NCBI GenBank assembly: GCA_033557835.1 | Contig: JAWQRO010000060.1 | Location: 1 to 64,000 of the forward strand | Origin: Helochares maculicollis | Lineage: Eukaryota > Arthropoda > Insecta > Coleoptera > Hydrophilidae | Direction of reading: 5' to 3' | DNA: 64,000 nucleotides | Shown: piece by piece, positions 1 through 12,741 of the stretch | Position numbering within the stretch: position 1 is the first letter of the stretch | How the letters are laid out: every line of letters begins with the position of its first letter | The notes under the pieces: model-generated | Databases searched by the model: none | What the model was told of the DNA's origin: nothing | What the model saw: the letters and a program-made list of their open reading frames with translations, nothing else | Position numbers and translations under genes: made by a program

Positions 1-200
1 TTACAATTTATTATTGGAAAATTGGTATTTCTTTGCTGCTTTCAAATGTAACTTTCATCTTGAAAAACGATATTTAAAATTATATATTCATTATCTAAAA
101 AGAGTTATCTGGCTCTAAAATAGCCGCAAATGCTTCTATAAATGTATTATGTGCTTGAACGAAATTTATTACAATGACGTGAATCTAAGTAACTCATTTA

Positions 201-1487
201 CGAGGTGTGTTCAAAAAGTATCGCGAATTTTGTGTTTTTTCAAAACTTATTTATTTATGAATATCTATTTTGTCCCCTTCAAAGTAATCCCCATGAGATA
301 TTATTCACTTATACCAACGTTTTTTCCAATCTTCGAAGCACTTAAAAAATCATTTTCCTTTATCTTGTTCAGCTCCTCTTTCGATGCCATCTTTATCTCG
401 TCAATATTACCGTAGCGTCGTCCTTTCATGGGCCTCTTTAGTTTCGGGAATAAGAAGAAGTCACAGGGGGCCAGATCTGGGGAATATGGTGGCTGCGACA
501 TCATTAATGTGTTGTTTTTTGTCAAAAAGTCGCGCACAAACAACGTTGTGTGAGCAAGGGCGTTATCGTGGTGGAAAATTTTTGTTCTTCCAGAAATCCG
601 GGCGTTTCTGGCGGATTGCTTCACGCAAATTGCGCATAACTTGCAGGTAATATGCTTTATTGACCGTTCTACCTTGTGGCAAGAAATCACGATGCACCAT
701 GCCCCTGCAATCGAAAAAAACGGTAAGCAAAACTGTCACAGTCGACCGAACATGGCGCGCTTTTTTCGGGCTTGGCTCGTGCGGCAGCTTTCATTGAGAT
801 GATTGAGCTTTGGTTTCCACGTTATAACCGTAAACCCACGATTCGTCATCAGCTATGGCCCTCTGGAGCAAAACAGCTCATTAGCAATTTTCATGCGAAG
901 CTGGTTTTGGTCGAAATTAAGCAATTTTAGTACGAGTTTCGCGGCGACCCGTCTCATGCCCAAATCATTGATAAAAATCGAATAGCACGAACCAATCGAT
1001 ATGTCTAGGTCCTCAGCAACTTCTATAACGGTGATTTGACGATTGGCCAATACCATTTTCTTCACTTCATCAATATTTTTGTCTGTTGTTGAAGTGCTCG
1101 GGCGTCCGGCACGCTCTTCGTCGTTCACATCTTCTCGGCCTTCTGAGAACATTTTGAACCACCGATAAACGTGGCTTCGGTCTAAGGTCTAAGCTTCTCC
1201 ATATGCCACAGTCAACATTCGGAATGCATCCGCGCACTTAATTTCGTTTCTAACACAAAATTTTAAACACGTTCTTGGATCTATTTTTTTAATAGATAAA
1301 AATCGAAGACGAGCCAAAACATGTGCAAGCAAAGCAGCTGTCAACAATTAACCGAACATTCAAAATAGCCGAACTTGTCGGTATGTGAGAGACATGAGTA
1401 CTGACATAACGCCACAAAAAAATCGAAATTCGAATATACGTAATCCGCGAAAATTCAAAATTTGCGATACTTATTGAACATACCTCG
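201..1487 (-). mobile_element. mariner transposon A, with matching terminal inverted repeats and TA target duplication
   Basis: The left end begins CGAGGTGTGTTCAAAAAGTA and the right end, read on the minus strand, begins CGAGGTATGTTCAATAAGTA. The two arms stay similar for about 30 bases. Each end is flanked by TA (199-200 and 1488-1489), the mariner target-site duplication. The 1287-bp length is that of a full-length mariner, so nothing large has been lost. The element encodes one transposase on the minus strand, which is broken by frameshifts. Arm divergence of about 10% points to an old insertion. Confidence 0.93.
301..1152 (-). pseudogene. mariner A transposase, frameshifted
   Basis: This is a DD34D mariner transposase, the cut-and-paste enzyme of element A. 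The N-terminal helix-turn-helix half is open from about 1152 to 853 and contains the linker motif GRPSTS. The frame breaks just after CSRG near 853. In the next frame the first catalytic aspartate follows in DDESWVYGYN. A second break near 580-590 joins the central block to the C-terminal frame, which carries HHDNALAHT (second aspartate) and PPYSPDLAPCDFFLF (third aspartate). Thirty-four residues separate the second and third aspartates. All three catalytic residues are therefore still encoded, but no single frame joins them, so the copy is dead unless trans-complemented. It is a different lineage from the neighbouring element at 1.6-2.7 kb, as judged by the motif wording. Confidence 0.9.
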
Positions 1488-1636
1488 TATATCGTAAAAT
1501 GCACAGAATAGGGATAAAAATCTTCTCATAAGAGGAATTTCAAATGGCAGTCTAAAGCTGTTATCTGCCAATATTAATAAAAAATTATTGGCTTAAGAAG
1601 TGCTGCCCGTCAAGCAACATATTTTGTGGTAAATAT

Positions 1637-2720
1637 TAGAGGGACCGGAAAGTAATGTCGTTTTCGTAAGTTAAATTCACACGATTACATTTTTAACAAG
1701 TTTTTATTTCTAATCAACAATATATTTACCTTCGTTATCAACAACCTTTTACCATATAGTATACAAATTTTCAATGCCGGAGCGGTAAAAATCAATCGAT
1801 TTTTCTGTAAAATATGTCGAGATAGCATTTTGGACATCATCAAAATTTTATAATTTTTTGCTACTAAGACAATGTTGCAGTGATCGGAATAAATGGTAAT
1901 CCGAGAGTGCAATATCGGTCGAGTATGGAGGGTGAGGCAGTACCTCCCACCCCAATTCGTTAATTTTGTCTAAAGTCCGTTTTGTACAGTGCGGTCTTGC
2001 TTTGTCATGTTGCAGAATAACTCCTTTTCTTTTGACAATTGCCGGATCCTTTTCAATCGAAGACCGGTTTATTCGTTCCAATTGTTCACAATAGACATCT
2101 GCATTAACAGTCTGTCCAGATTTTAACACTTCAAAGTGAACAACTCTGCGTGTATTCCACACACACAGAAGTGCCTTTCTGAGGTGTAAACCCGGCTTTG
2201 CAGTAGTTTGTGGTAATTCATTTCGGCTGAGCCACTGCCTTTTGCGTTTCGGATTGTCGTAAAACAACCATTTTTGGTCTCCAGTGATCAAGCGATAAAA
2301 AAACGGATCTGTACGATGCCGTTGAAGCAATAAGTTGCACGTAATGGACCGGTTGGCTTTATTCTGTTCGGACAGATTATGGGGATCCAAACACCAGCTA
2401 CGCTTATTTTTCCAATCTGCGGGAAATTTTCTTGGATGGTTGACCAAGGTTAGCTAAGGCTGTTTGAAAGTTCCTCAATTGTTTGACATGGATTTGCTTC
2501 CACTTTTGCCCTTAGCACGTCGTTATCTAATGTTGTTGGTCTTCCTCAACGATGGGTGTCCGAGAGATCAAAATTGCCTAATCTGAACTTGGAGAACCAT
2601 CTTTGGCATTTTCGAACGTCCAATGCGCTTGGATAAACATCGCAAATGTTTTTAGTCGCAGCATTTGCGATATTACCCTTGCGAAATTCAAAAAGCATAC
2701 CATGCCGGATATGATCCACC
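1637..2720 (-). mobile_element. mariner transposon B, decayed; right terminus not found
   Basis: The only candidate terminus seen is near 1638-1665, a GGACCGGAAAGTAATGTCG sequence just outside the transposase C-terminus. I could not find a convincing inverted partner beyond 2700, so the right boundary is approximate and the terminus may be deleted or too diverged. The body is a single transposase relic on the minus strand. Confidence 0.7.
1715..2703 (-). pseudogene. mariner B transposase, DD34D, with nonsense and frameshift lesions
   Basis: Read from high to low coordinates, the N-terminal helix-turn-helix block includes GNIANAATKNICDVYPSAL (about 2690-2630). It is followed by a THR-stop-GRP sequence near 2550, where a CGA arginine codon appears to have become TGA. 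A further disruption near 2450 leads into a 199-codon open stretch (2447-1848). That stretch holds the first catalytic aspartate in LITGDQKWLFYD, the second in LQHDKARPH (the usual asparagine after the aspartate is lysine here) and the third in HPPYSTDIALSDYHLF. The DD spacing is 34. The C-terminal block runs on in another frame after about 1850, to about 1715. The wording resembles irritans- or mellifera-type mariners rather than element A; the subfamily is uncertain. At least two frameshifts and two stops make it inactive. Confidence 0.88.
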
Positions 2721-2729
2721 TAATATATG

Positions 2730-4240
2730 GAAGTATGGTACATTTTTAAATATTTTTTATACTCTAAAGATTGAAATAATACAGAGTTTATGCCGACATG
2801 CACTCAAGTATCATTATATTCTTCTACTAAAGATGTTATTAATTAGTTTTGATGTATCTAATTGACCTAACTTTGACTAAAAAAAAGTTTGTTCAACCAA
2901 AGCGTAACAGAGTGTACTAATGATATAGTAGAAATGTGTAAAAATGTTACTGCTTCGATTATAATTCTAGTTGATCTACTATACTAGTAAATCTGCAGCT
3001 CAAAAGATATAGTTTTTCTATTAAATACGTATTTGAAGTCTCCACTTAGAATGGTTGTATACAAGAAAATAAGTGTTAAAATTAGAATCATAGCAAATTA
3101 ATAAGAAATATAAACACTACACACATGTAGTACAGTTTTGGCTTTTGGATAAATTAGAATAACTTAGCTGACATATTCTAAAGTCTGGTTACATGCTTTG
3201 CCACGCTTCGTTGAGCAATTAAAACCCTCACACTAGGCTTATTATATAAAAAACAGCTGTTAGTGTCTCACCTCGGCCATCAACTAAAAGTCAACTTAAA
3301 CTAAATGTATCCCAAAATATGTTTCTTTGCCTAACCTAAAATAGAATGCTTACTTTAACTCAATACGTTTAAAAACAGAATGCCTTATTAGTAAAAGCAT
3401 CAAAAAAACTTTAAATTGAAGTTTCATTAAGGGTGCCACTATAATACTATATCTCACTACAAAATTTTCTTTATTTACTTACGTTGTCCTGAGTCTAATT
3501 TATAAGTTCCCAGTAATACGCTCAAATCAAATTTTAATACTTATTACTCTCTTTTAGTTAATCATTTCACAAAAAAAAATAAAGATTCGCTGTTACTCTT
3601 GCCATTAGTACTGAGGAATAATAAACAACATCAGTCATTTTAGAAATATTATTAGCACAATTCGACCTTTATAGTTGAATGGAAAATTGTTTGAGTGCTT
3701 AAATTCTGTTAATGACAGATAACAGATTTTCCACTCATCATGCAAGTTACTAACTGCATATATCTTGAATTTCATACTTTGAATTTTAGATCTAAGAAAG
3801 CAAACATCTATTTATTGGTATATTACGTTTTAAAAGTCACAATGTAAACTTATTGTATTATATAAAATATGTAGGCTACATAATAACTTGTGTTGGAGGA
3901 AAAGTTCTGTCGTATTTGAAATAAAATATTTTAATAGTTTCTAATATCGTTTATTGGCATGTTAACAACAATATGTTATCTATTATTTGTAGCCGCTATT
4001 CATCATCACCATCTTTCATGCAGCTTGTGCCCAAAATCTTCAGCAGCTGCCTTAGAGAGAGCCTCGAAAGTCGTACATCATCGTTGCTCTAAATAGCTTC
4101 GCAGTAAGGTAATGAAGCAGAATTGTTTTTTATATGCTCAAGACCTTTTCTATCACACAAATACAATATCACATTCTTTTGATGAAAATCTGGTTTTGAA
4201 ATAATGACGACTGCAGTCAATGGTTTGAAGTAAACTTTTA
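2730..4240. other. No gene recognised
   Basis: AT-rich sequence with short, frequently interrupted frames. I see no coding motif, RNA gene or structured repeat. Confidence 0.6.
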
Positions 4241-4299
4241 ATTTATTTACTTGTCATCTCTCATAATGATCTTATGCAGAAATATCAAATAAGCAGTGA

Positions 4300-4580
4300 G
4301 GAGCAGATAAATCAAATAAAACTGGAATCTGCTATGTGGACAAGTGGAAACATACTTGGATAACGCTGAAAGTACGAAAGCGTGGTACACACTAAAGTCA
4401 CTGAAAGCCAACCACAGAGAAAAGGCATTTAGAACGTATATTAAAGAACAGCAACGGCCAGATGGCATAAAAAACGCCTCTAAGCCGAATATCATTTATA
4501 GCAATCCACAGGGAAGAAAAAAGTCTGCTGGAAGAAATCAAAATGATCATCACGATAGACAGATAGAATCGAAGAAATGA
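4300..4580 (+). mobile_element. Possible non-LTR retrotransposon linker relic
   Basis: A 78-codon open stretch (4344-4580) contains STKAWYTLKSLKANHREK. This resembles the linker between endonuclease and reverse transcriptase in RTE-like LINEs, where a T-A-W-x-T-L-K-S-L-R pattern is common. No endonuclease or reverse transcriptase motif could be placed beside it, and 4580-5080 shows only short frames. The match is short and remains tentative. Confidence 0.3.
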
Positions 4581-5079
4581 AAAATATTACGAGCTTCACA
4601 GACGGAGACGAGACGAATTCGTGCTCATGATCTGACAATCGTTTGAAAGATCAGTGAACGAAGAAGAACCTCTAAACGAATAAACCGGGACCTGTAGTAC
4701 ATCGATTTCTGTGAAGAGATTTGGGGAAGAATAGTGTTGTGTTAGCAATGGGTAAAACTTGGAAAATTAGTCAAGAAAGAACTGGAGAATAATTGCAAGA
4801 ATACAATAAGTTATGACTAAGCTGAATTCTTATCGAAAAGATCATGTTTGGATCACACCTACATAGTACAGAAACCAGTTGAAAAAAATCTATCCAAAAC
4901 CATATTCAAATATTTTGCGTATATTGACAACAAAAACACGTCAGGCTCCATACTCAGAGCAATATTGTGAAAATTTAAGAAGAACTCTAAGCCTGGACAA
5001 ATTTGATGAAATCAACAAACAATCTAAATATCTGACTATTGGGCGTCAATATGTGAAGGACTGTAATTTTTTTTGATTT

Positions 5080-8000
5080 GCTTGGAACATCATTGTGGAG
5101 TCAAAATGATCTGTTTGAATTTTGAGATATCTGTTGAGTTACCAATCATATGCTATCGCTTCTGGGCAAAAATCGTAGTTTGGCACACTTGATTTACTCC
5201 ATTTTGATAATATATTTAAATACAGCTTGCCTTTGCTCAACGCTCCCGCAATCATTTACGAGGAGCATGTATGAATTGAAATAAGTATTTTTTATTTTGA
5301 AGTTTTATATGTCTTTCAACACTACTATTCTACTAAAAACAAAAAAGTTTCATATGAACTCTCATTTTTCTTTGCTTAATACATATTTTAACAGTATTTT
5401 AGCGTGAATTTTTAAATAGGTGCCTTGTAATTGAATTAAAAATCAAAATATATCCATAAGTAGACTCAAATTCTCAAATATTATACAGCAATTTTAAAGT
5501 GTTTTACATAAGAACCCCATTTTAAAGAGTTAATGCATTTTTAAAGAAATATAGGGAAATACAGTCCTACTGTCCTTTCGCCAATTTACCCAAAATTATT
5601 TGTTTTAGCAAACTTTACAGTTTTTGTGGGTTTTTATTTCATATGCTGTTTACAAAATGAGGCCAGAGGCCCTTAAACGGCAAAATATCGAGGAGGAATT
5701 TTTCAATGAACTCAATGCACTTTTTTATTGTATTTTGCTTAGGGATAGCAATTATCCTAAGGTCCCAAACCAGCTGTGGCACTGACTGGTAAATTATATC
5801 TTGCCCCATACCGAACCTTCAAATGTGGCAAATAAAAAATTACAAGCCAACAAATTTAAGTTCGCTTTCTTAGCGCATCCATTTGGCACCACAGTTTCCA
5901 AATGCAAGACCTACAAAGTTTGCTCTTCATTTTTAAATACAGTCCCATAGTCATCTCTAAAGGAATTTTGTCTGTACTGCCAAAACACCTCAAAATACGG
6001 TATATTCTAGTTGGCACGAAAAAATTCCTTTGCCTCAGTAAAGAATGCCCATAAAATTGGTTAAAAATAGATGACTGAAGTGAAATCAAGGACTTTCATC
6101 ATTAACCACAGGCAATGTTAGGACAGGTCGTTGAATTGCATTTACATAGGAGGACACATAAGATATTCAAATATTTCTAAATTACTGCACTGACGCGAAA
6201 GGATTCATATTAAGTCGAAAATAAGTAAACACATAAAAAAATCTATGATAAAATGAATAAAAAGCAACTTTTGTGCGACAAAATGAAATTCTTCCAATCT
6301 TGTGTCTTTTTGAATCACGTGACTTAACGGCAATTTATTGCAGACGAACATTCTGGCTGACCTTAGTACCAATATTAAGAATTAATACGATTATAGCAAT
6401 TACTTAAGAAGAAATCAACCGGTTTTTTATTGTTATGTTTTTCTTTTCCGATTAATGTTAATTGCGTATTTTTATAAATACTTTCCCAGCTATCCACATT
6501 CTTCTAGTGAATGCTTAGAGTGGAAAAATTTAAGTAAGGCCAGGGTTATCCTGACACTACAATTTTTTATCAATGTTGTGTATCCGTTTCCTCACTGATA
6601 GCACTGCTCTATTGGGTACTATGTAGATGTATCGAGTTACATTATTTACTCGGCGTTTCTTTTACGTGGAAGCTTCCACCTATTAAATTTTATATATAAT
6701 TTGTCTGATGACCTTCCTGAAGTACAAGGTTAACACATGCAATACGACAATTTAGAGGCTGCAAAAGGAAGATGCTGCAGATTAGTGTCATTTGCGTCCG
6801 GACGTTTTATTGCGATCACGTCCTTCAAGGCAGTAATAATGGTTTAAGTGTATTAGCGAAAAGAGAGAAAATTTACCTACAGTCAGGGTGCAGATGGAGG
6901 TTTCCTCATTTTGATGTTGTAACAACTATATCCTTGACACCAGCCTACAACTTGACCGAGACTCGGTGATAATTTTGTTGATTTACTTGTGTAATCATAA
7001 ATTGCAGACTCCGACTGCAAATTAGTAAATATAACTTGACGATGTGTTGCAGCGACTGGCTACCATAAGCCGATAGTTTCGGGTTCCATATCATGAAAAT
7101 TATTTAAATCAAAAGTACTATGTTTGATTGTGTATTACTTTCTCTTATGTCGTCTACGGCGAGTTACTATGAAACGTTCCTATTTCCTAACCGAGTTCTT
7201 TTAGGTACCTTCTCAAATAAAACTAAAGTATTTTCTATGAGGGTCATTAACCGTGTGTGGTACTGCCAGTCATATTCTCAAATTCTGGTTGCCCTTACGA
7301 GTTCAATGGCTAGACATGTGTAAGACGATTTCTTATTCCAAGAGCCAATGACCTTCTAGATCTCGGCCCACAAAAAAATGACATTATTTCTAAACTTCCA
7401 ATAGACCAAAAATTTTAAAATTCTCAGACGTTCGGAATGGAGTGATATATCTTCTCAGTCAGTTCGTTGACCGTCTGCACCCCAACACCCCGTCTAGATT
7501 ATTTTTCATTTTTTTTACTTCTACCTGCCCTTAATGGTTACAAAACCAAATGGTTCGACTAGACACCTTACTAATCCACTTTGGTACTAGGCTACAAAAA
7601 ACCTAACAGTCACTGACCTGCTAACTGATCCGCATTATTCCACGAAAATGTTTCTGTATCTATCTATAAATATCCCACGCCCCTTTAAATTTTTTCTCAC
7701 ACCTACCTGCATCTAACTAGGCATCAGATTTTAAATCAATAAATTATGAGTTTAACAGTTTTGTTGGCGAATGGGTAGTATATGAATGAAGCTACTTACC
7801 CATAAGGTATTTGGTTCGGTATAGTTGGAGCACCAGGTGATTATTCAATAGCGCGGATAGTTTCTCTTGTCCTGTACGAAATATTTGTGTTTAAAAATAC
7901 TCGCCTTGTTTAAATAGCCTCTAGATGGGTAAATGCCACATTAGATCAGCGTTTTCTTTTGTAGTTTGTATCGACATTGCCGACCTTAACAATATTTTTC

Positions 8001-8970
8001 CTCATTCAGGGAAAGTTAAATTTTCGATCGTTTCTTCAAAATTATTATGCTAAAAATATGAACTGCAACAAATCTTCTCAGTGTCCGCCCCTTATTCGTA
8101 ACTCAGCTCTCAACAAAACATGTGTTCTATAAACTGAGCTTTGCTTTTTGGTACTATTTATGATATTGTGAAGCAAATTCGTCCAAATGTTATATTATCA
8201 ATTTTTCGAGTGTTTCAGCTCACCAATTCGCTCCAAGTTTTGCACTTGCAAGCGGTTAGTACCTAATCTGCTTACTTTATACAGAGTGCAGTGACCGATA
8301 TAAAGATTTGGAAGTAAAATTCTATCGCGAGAGGATATTAAACTTGTACAATGTCACGTATAAAAGTTTATAACAGCGAATTAGACTTTGTCTAGCCTGG
8401 GTCCATAGTTTTGCTTACATTAATTCAATTGAAATGCATACAAAAAGGAATCCACGAGTGCCTTTTGAAAACAAAAACAAGGGCACAATCTGCTGCAGTA
8501 GGCAGACAAATGGAGTTTGCTTAAGCAATATTTACTCAGCGTGGTCTTTAGAGTTCCAGCAAAGAGGTTAAAGATCAACTAGATGTTGATTTTAATTATT
8601 CATAATTTGCAACGATAATAAATGAGATAATAAAGTTTTCTTTTGCTCAATAACAGGAATTAAATGTTGTTAAAATTGAAAGTAACTTCCACCTGAGTTG
8701 GTAAATATCCAATTTTAATTATTTATTTGTCAAATTAATGACATGCAAGATCACAAGGTGACCACGAACCAATAAGGAAACCGGAAGAGTGTTCTTGGTA
8801 CACGCACTGAAAGCAGAACGTGTTTCATAATAACGCGGTGGTACTGTTGAGGTTCTTTGAGTAAATGTTGGAACGATGCGACCGCTTGAGCTTAGCTCTT
8901 GGATCCAAGTAACGTATGAATGAGATGCAAACTGAGATATCTTGGATGCAAGAAGACGACCAATCAGGAA
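5080..8970. other. No gene recognised upstream of Cyp18a1
   Basis: Nearly 4 kb of AT-rich sequence with no reading frame longer than about 77 codons and none showing a family motif. It contains whatever distal control Cyp18a1 uses, but I could not identify a clear ecdysone receptor palindrome by eye. Confidence 0.55.
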
Positions 8971-8984
8971 GAGGGGAAAATTAG

Positions 8985-9062
8985 TGTGATTGGCCTACGG
9001 AGGAAGCTCCTCCCACGCCCGTCTCCCCGCGCCCCCCCTCTTAGTACGATTAAGCCGCGCTC
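8985..9062 (+). promoter_or_regulatory. GC-rich proximal promoter block of Cyp18a1
   Basis: A run of C-rich sequence (CTCCTCCCACGCCCGTCTCC and a following CCCCGCGCCCCCCC tract) stands out from AT-rich surroundings immediately 5' of the TATA box. Such tracts often bind Sp/KLF-type or GAGA-like factors, which is an inference here. Its position just upstream of the core promoter suggests promoter-proximal control. Confidence 0.5.
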
Positions 9063-9070
9063 TTGAGTAA

Positions 9071-9078
9071 TATAAAAG
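9071..9078 (+). promoter_or_regulatory. TATA box of Cyp18a1
   Basis: TATAAAAG lies 149 bases before the ATG. Roughly 30 bases downstream, around 9101-9110, are TCATTG and TCACTC, either of which could be the start site. This would give a 5' leader of about 110-120 bases without an intron. Confidence 0.65.
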
Positions 9079-9219
9079 GTAGTTGCAGTTACTATACCAA
9101 ATCATTGTCACTCATGCACTTAATCCTGATCGATACCAAGACTATAGTCAGTGCAGGAGTGTTTCTGCGTTTTTCTTCGTGAACCCTATTATTAATTTTT
9201 AAGTAAATACTAAATCAAA

Positions 9220-11930
9220 ATGTTTACTTTTTTGACGATATGGCTGTGCAGTGTTGTGTCGAAGCAAGTGTCTGTTAGTGTTTTGGCTATTTTTTCTTTG
9301 GTGCTCTTGTTCGTGAGGTACATGCAAATTCTGAGAAATAATAGATCGTTGCCGCCTGGACCATGGGGAATCCCAATTTTGGGCTCCCTGCCCTTTATCA
9401 AAGGGGACTTGCACCTTTACTTCAAAGATTTAGCATCTCAGTACGGATCATTCTTCTCCACTAGACTAGGATCTCAACTAATCGTAGTTTTGAGTGACTA
9501 CAAACTCATTCGAGATGCTTTTCGAAAAGAAGAATTCACTGGAAGACCCAGTACTGAGTTCACAAGCATACTAGGAGGCTATGGTTAGTACTACATTTTT
9601 TAAAATTAAATTCAACGTGTTTAAAATTATCCCATGCGCCCAAAATTACTCCATGGCAAATGGTAAAATCAGAAAATTATTGATTTCACTTAACTTTCAA
9701 TGATTTACTTAACTCGTCAAAATCCTTTAAATTTCGCAATATCTTTAAAAAATTTTGCATTTTCAAACCTAGGAAAAAACTAAGTAATTTATCAAAGCAC
9801 GACTCCTTACTCAACTCTTCAAGACGCGACCATTGCGTTGGCGTTAGTCCGATATCCGTCCAGAATAATTGATCACTCTAGTCGAAATCAAATGCAAAAC
9901 TAAATAGCCAAGTTGCGGCATTCAATTGACACACTTAAACCTCGTTCATATAGCCTTCACGAGGCCTTGACAGGTCAGCTTTAATAGTAAAAGTAACGTG
10001 GTCGAAGCGGATACTCCTTCAAGATTTACTATCTTCACTTTGATAACCTATCAAAATTAACCCATTTTATTGATCTCGAGTGCGTCAATACATTTGTTTA
10101 TAAACAGAAACGCGCATGCAATTTCCTGAAACTAGGTCAAACGTCTAAACCACGCTTCTCTTTATTACAGGAATCATCAATACGGAAGGAAAGCTTTGGA
10201 AAGATCAAAGACGCTTCCTTCACGATAGCCTCAGGCGGTTCGGAATGACTTACATAGGAGCGCGCAAAGCTCAAATGGAGAGTCGCATCATGAGGGAAGT
10301 CGAAGAATTTTTAGCTGTCCTCAAAGCTCAAAAGAACGACCCAGTCGACTTGAACCCTGTCTTAGCCGTTTCCATTTCGAACGTAATCTGCGACATTATA
10401 ATGTCCGTGAGATTCTCCCACAATGACTCGAGATTCCGCAGATTCATGGACTTAATCGACGAAGGCTTCAAACTATTCGGTTCCATGAACGCCGTTCTTT
10501 TTCTCCCAATACTGAAGTATCTTCCCGGCCTCCAAAAGGTCAAGCAAAAAATCGTCAAGAACCGCGTGGAGATGGGACTGTTCCTCCAAGAAACCATAGA
10601 CGATCATCGCAAAAGTTTCGACCCCAGCAACATCCGGGACCTCCTAGACACATATCTGTACGAAATCCAAAAAGCTGCGGAAGACGGAAACGACCACAAG
10701 CTGTTCGAAGGTCTTGACCACGGTAAGAAATATAATTTACTACAAATAACTTTGAAAACACCTTAGTTGACACTTTGCGCCAAGCGAAAATATAAAACAC
10801 TATCTAGAATTTCAAGGTCATTGGCTTTTCTATTGAAAGTAAACGCTTTGAAAATATTTTGCAATCGCTTAAATTCTTCGTCAGCAAACTAAAGTCTATG
10901 TTTTAAAAGCCGAAATTTTTAAAAACAATTTCCCTCTTTCAGATAAGCAAATCCAGCAAATCATGGGTGATCTATTCTCAGCCGGAATGGAAACCATCAA
11001 AACTTCTCTCCAATGGGCAGTTCTCTTTATGCTTCACTATCCAGACGTTATGAAGGCCGTGCAAGAAGAGTTAGACCAAGTGGTTGGGCGGCAAAGGCTA
11101 CCAAAACTTGAAGACCTGGCGTATCTTCCAGTCACGGAATCGACCATTCTCGAAGTGCTGAGGCGGTCCAGCATCGTACCAATGGGCACTACTCACGCCC
11201 CTACCAAGTAAGTAGCATTTTCTTTTGATAATTATTGCGTAAAACAAAAGTACCCAGACTGCAAATGTCAGTCCAGCGATAAAAATTCGTGCGAGACATC
11301 CAACCAGATTAGGTCAGTGAACAATTTCGCACCTGACAAAAAGTGAAAGTGGTCACGTTAAAAAAAGAACTGTCGTAAAATCGTACAAGCAGCACCAACT
11401 AAAAGGTCGTTGACTTTAATTCTCTGGTCTGTCTGGACCAGGAATTTCACAACAGTTTCATAACAAGTATCGTTCGTGCGCTATTATTAAGGAGACTTTC
11501 AATTTTTCTTTTCCTTTGTTGCAGGAATCTCAAGTTTAATGGCTACGTCCTTCCACAAAATATTCAGGTGGTACCCCTCCTTCACGCCGTTCATATGGAT
11601 CCGGAACTTTGGGACGAGCCGGAAAAATTCAATCCTGCTCGTTTCATAAACTCCGAAGGCAAAGTCGTCAAGCCTGAGTATTTCCTTCCGTTCGGAGTAG
11701 GAAGAAGAATGTGCCTGGGAGAAGTTTTGGCCAGGATGGAAATTTTTTTGTTCTTCGCTTCGCTTCTTCACTCCTTTGATATCACATCGCCAGAAGGAGA
11801 CACGATCCCGGATTTGAAAGGAATCGCCGGAATCACCGTTAACCCCCATCCCTTCAGGGTCTGCCTGAAACCAAGGAGAATGGAGTGGGAATTTTCTTCG
11901 ACGAATATCAGGTCTGCAGGAAGTCATTGA
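9220..11930 (+). CDS. Cyp18a1: Cytochrome P450 CYP18A1, ecdysteroid 26-hydroxylase (4 exons, 528 aa)
   Basis: Exons are 9220-9583, 10171-10722, 10943-11207 and 11525-11930. All introns are GT-AG, with phases 1, 1 and 2. The protein is an ER-anchored microsomal P450: a membrane anchor at about residues 18-35, the hinge LPPGPWG at 44-50, the I-helix AGMET at 319-323, the ExxR pair E376/R379, and the heme loop FGVGRRMCLG at 450-459 with axial Cys457. Stretches such as GIINTEGKLWKDQRRFLHD and KPEYFLPFGVGRRMCLGE are diagnostic of CYP18A1, the 20-hydroxyecdysone-induced enzyme that oxidises C26 and clears the moulting hormone. Length and all catalytic signatures are normal and no lesion is visible, so the gene looks functional. 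The start is the first ATG of the open frame, after AATCAAA. It converges on a CYP306A1 exon. Confidence 0.97.
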
Positions 11931-12669
11931 TTCAAAACCAAACGACTACTCAAAGACCTGCTGAAAAGATCCACGCGATGTGTTCTAAGGAGATTGAAGA
12001 TAAGGAGCACGGTAATGAAAAAAGTTCCTATACAGACATGAGAAAGTCATTTATGAAGTATGGAGCGAAATTGGAACATTAAATCTCCCATAAGCTCGGC
12101 TGTGTAAATCAAGTGTTCATACTCATTTTGTTTTCGTTTTTAGTATTTTTATTATTATTATTATATTTAATAACATAGGAAACTAGTCTCCTCCAGTTGC
12201 ATGTCCAACTCTGTTTTATTATTTAATTATTTGATTCATCTATCCGATTTGGATCGTTTATGGAATTTTATAAATATTATATATTTGCTACTGGAACCAA
12301 ATAAGGTAGAGTTGGATCAATGATTCGTTTAATTTTGTACAAAAGAAGAACGTGGAGCAAATGCGGTAAATTTAGTGTCTTGAGTTTGCTTCTCGTCCTT
12401 CCCGGCTTTTTAGCTGATTATATTCAGGGCGGCTAAAGTTTAGCTAGTTATGAAAATTACTTCAAACAATCATAACTAGCTTTAACTAAGTATTTTCTAT
12501 TAAAAATATATTAAATTATAACAAAGCAATACACGGTTTTATCGTGTTGTACATATTATTATGTAGTAAATAGTATTATCAAATATTTTATAAGATTCCT
12601 TTGTTAATAATTATTTAATTATTTTTGTATTGCAGTGGCATCCGTAGGGTGTCGGTACTTGATGAAACA

Positions 12670-12695
12670 AATAAAATATGTTTTTTTTAAATAAA
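12670..12695 (+). terminator. Candidate poly(A) signals for Cyp18a1
   Basis: Two AATAAA hexamers (12670-12675 and 12690-12695) are the nearest canonical signals noted after the Cyp18a1 stop, giving a 3' UTR of about 750 bases. They lie only about 50-70 bases from the convergent CYP306A1 stop codon, so the two transcripts would end very close together or overlap. Earlier variant signals in the AT-rich 12.1-12.6 kb stretch are possible. Confidence 0.45.
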
Positions 12696-12741
12696 TGCTG
12701 CTTTTACTTTTCCTTATCGTTATGTAATATGTTTTGAGCAA

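Noticed and set aside
5856..6089. 77-codon minus-strand frame considered as a piggyBac-type transposase fragment
   Set aside because: No catalytic aspartate block or TTAA-flanked ends could be identified.
10328..10800. Open frames on the minus strand opposite Cyp18a1 exon 2 (also 9199-9414 and 11499-11927)
   Set aside because: They are antisense shadows of well-supported P450 exons and carry no domain of their own.
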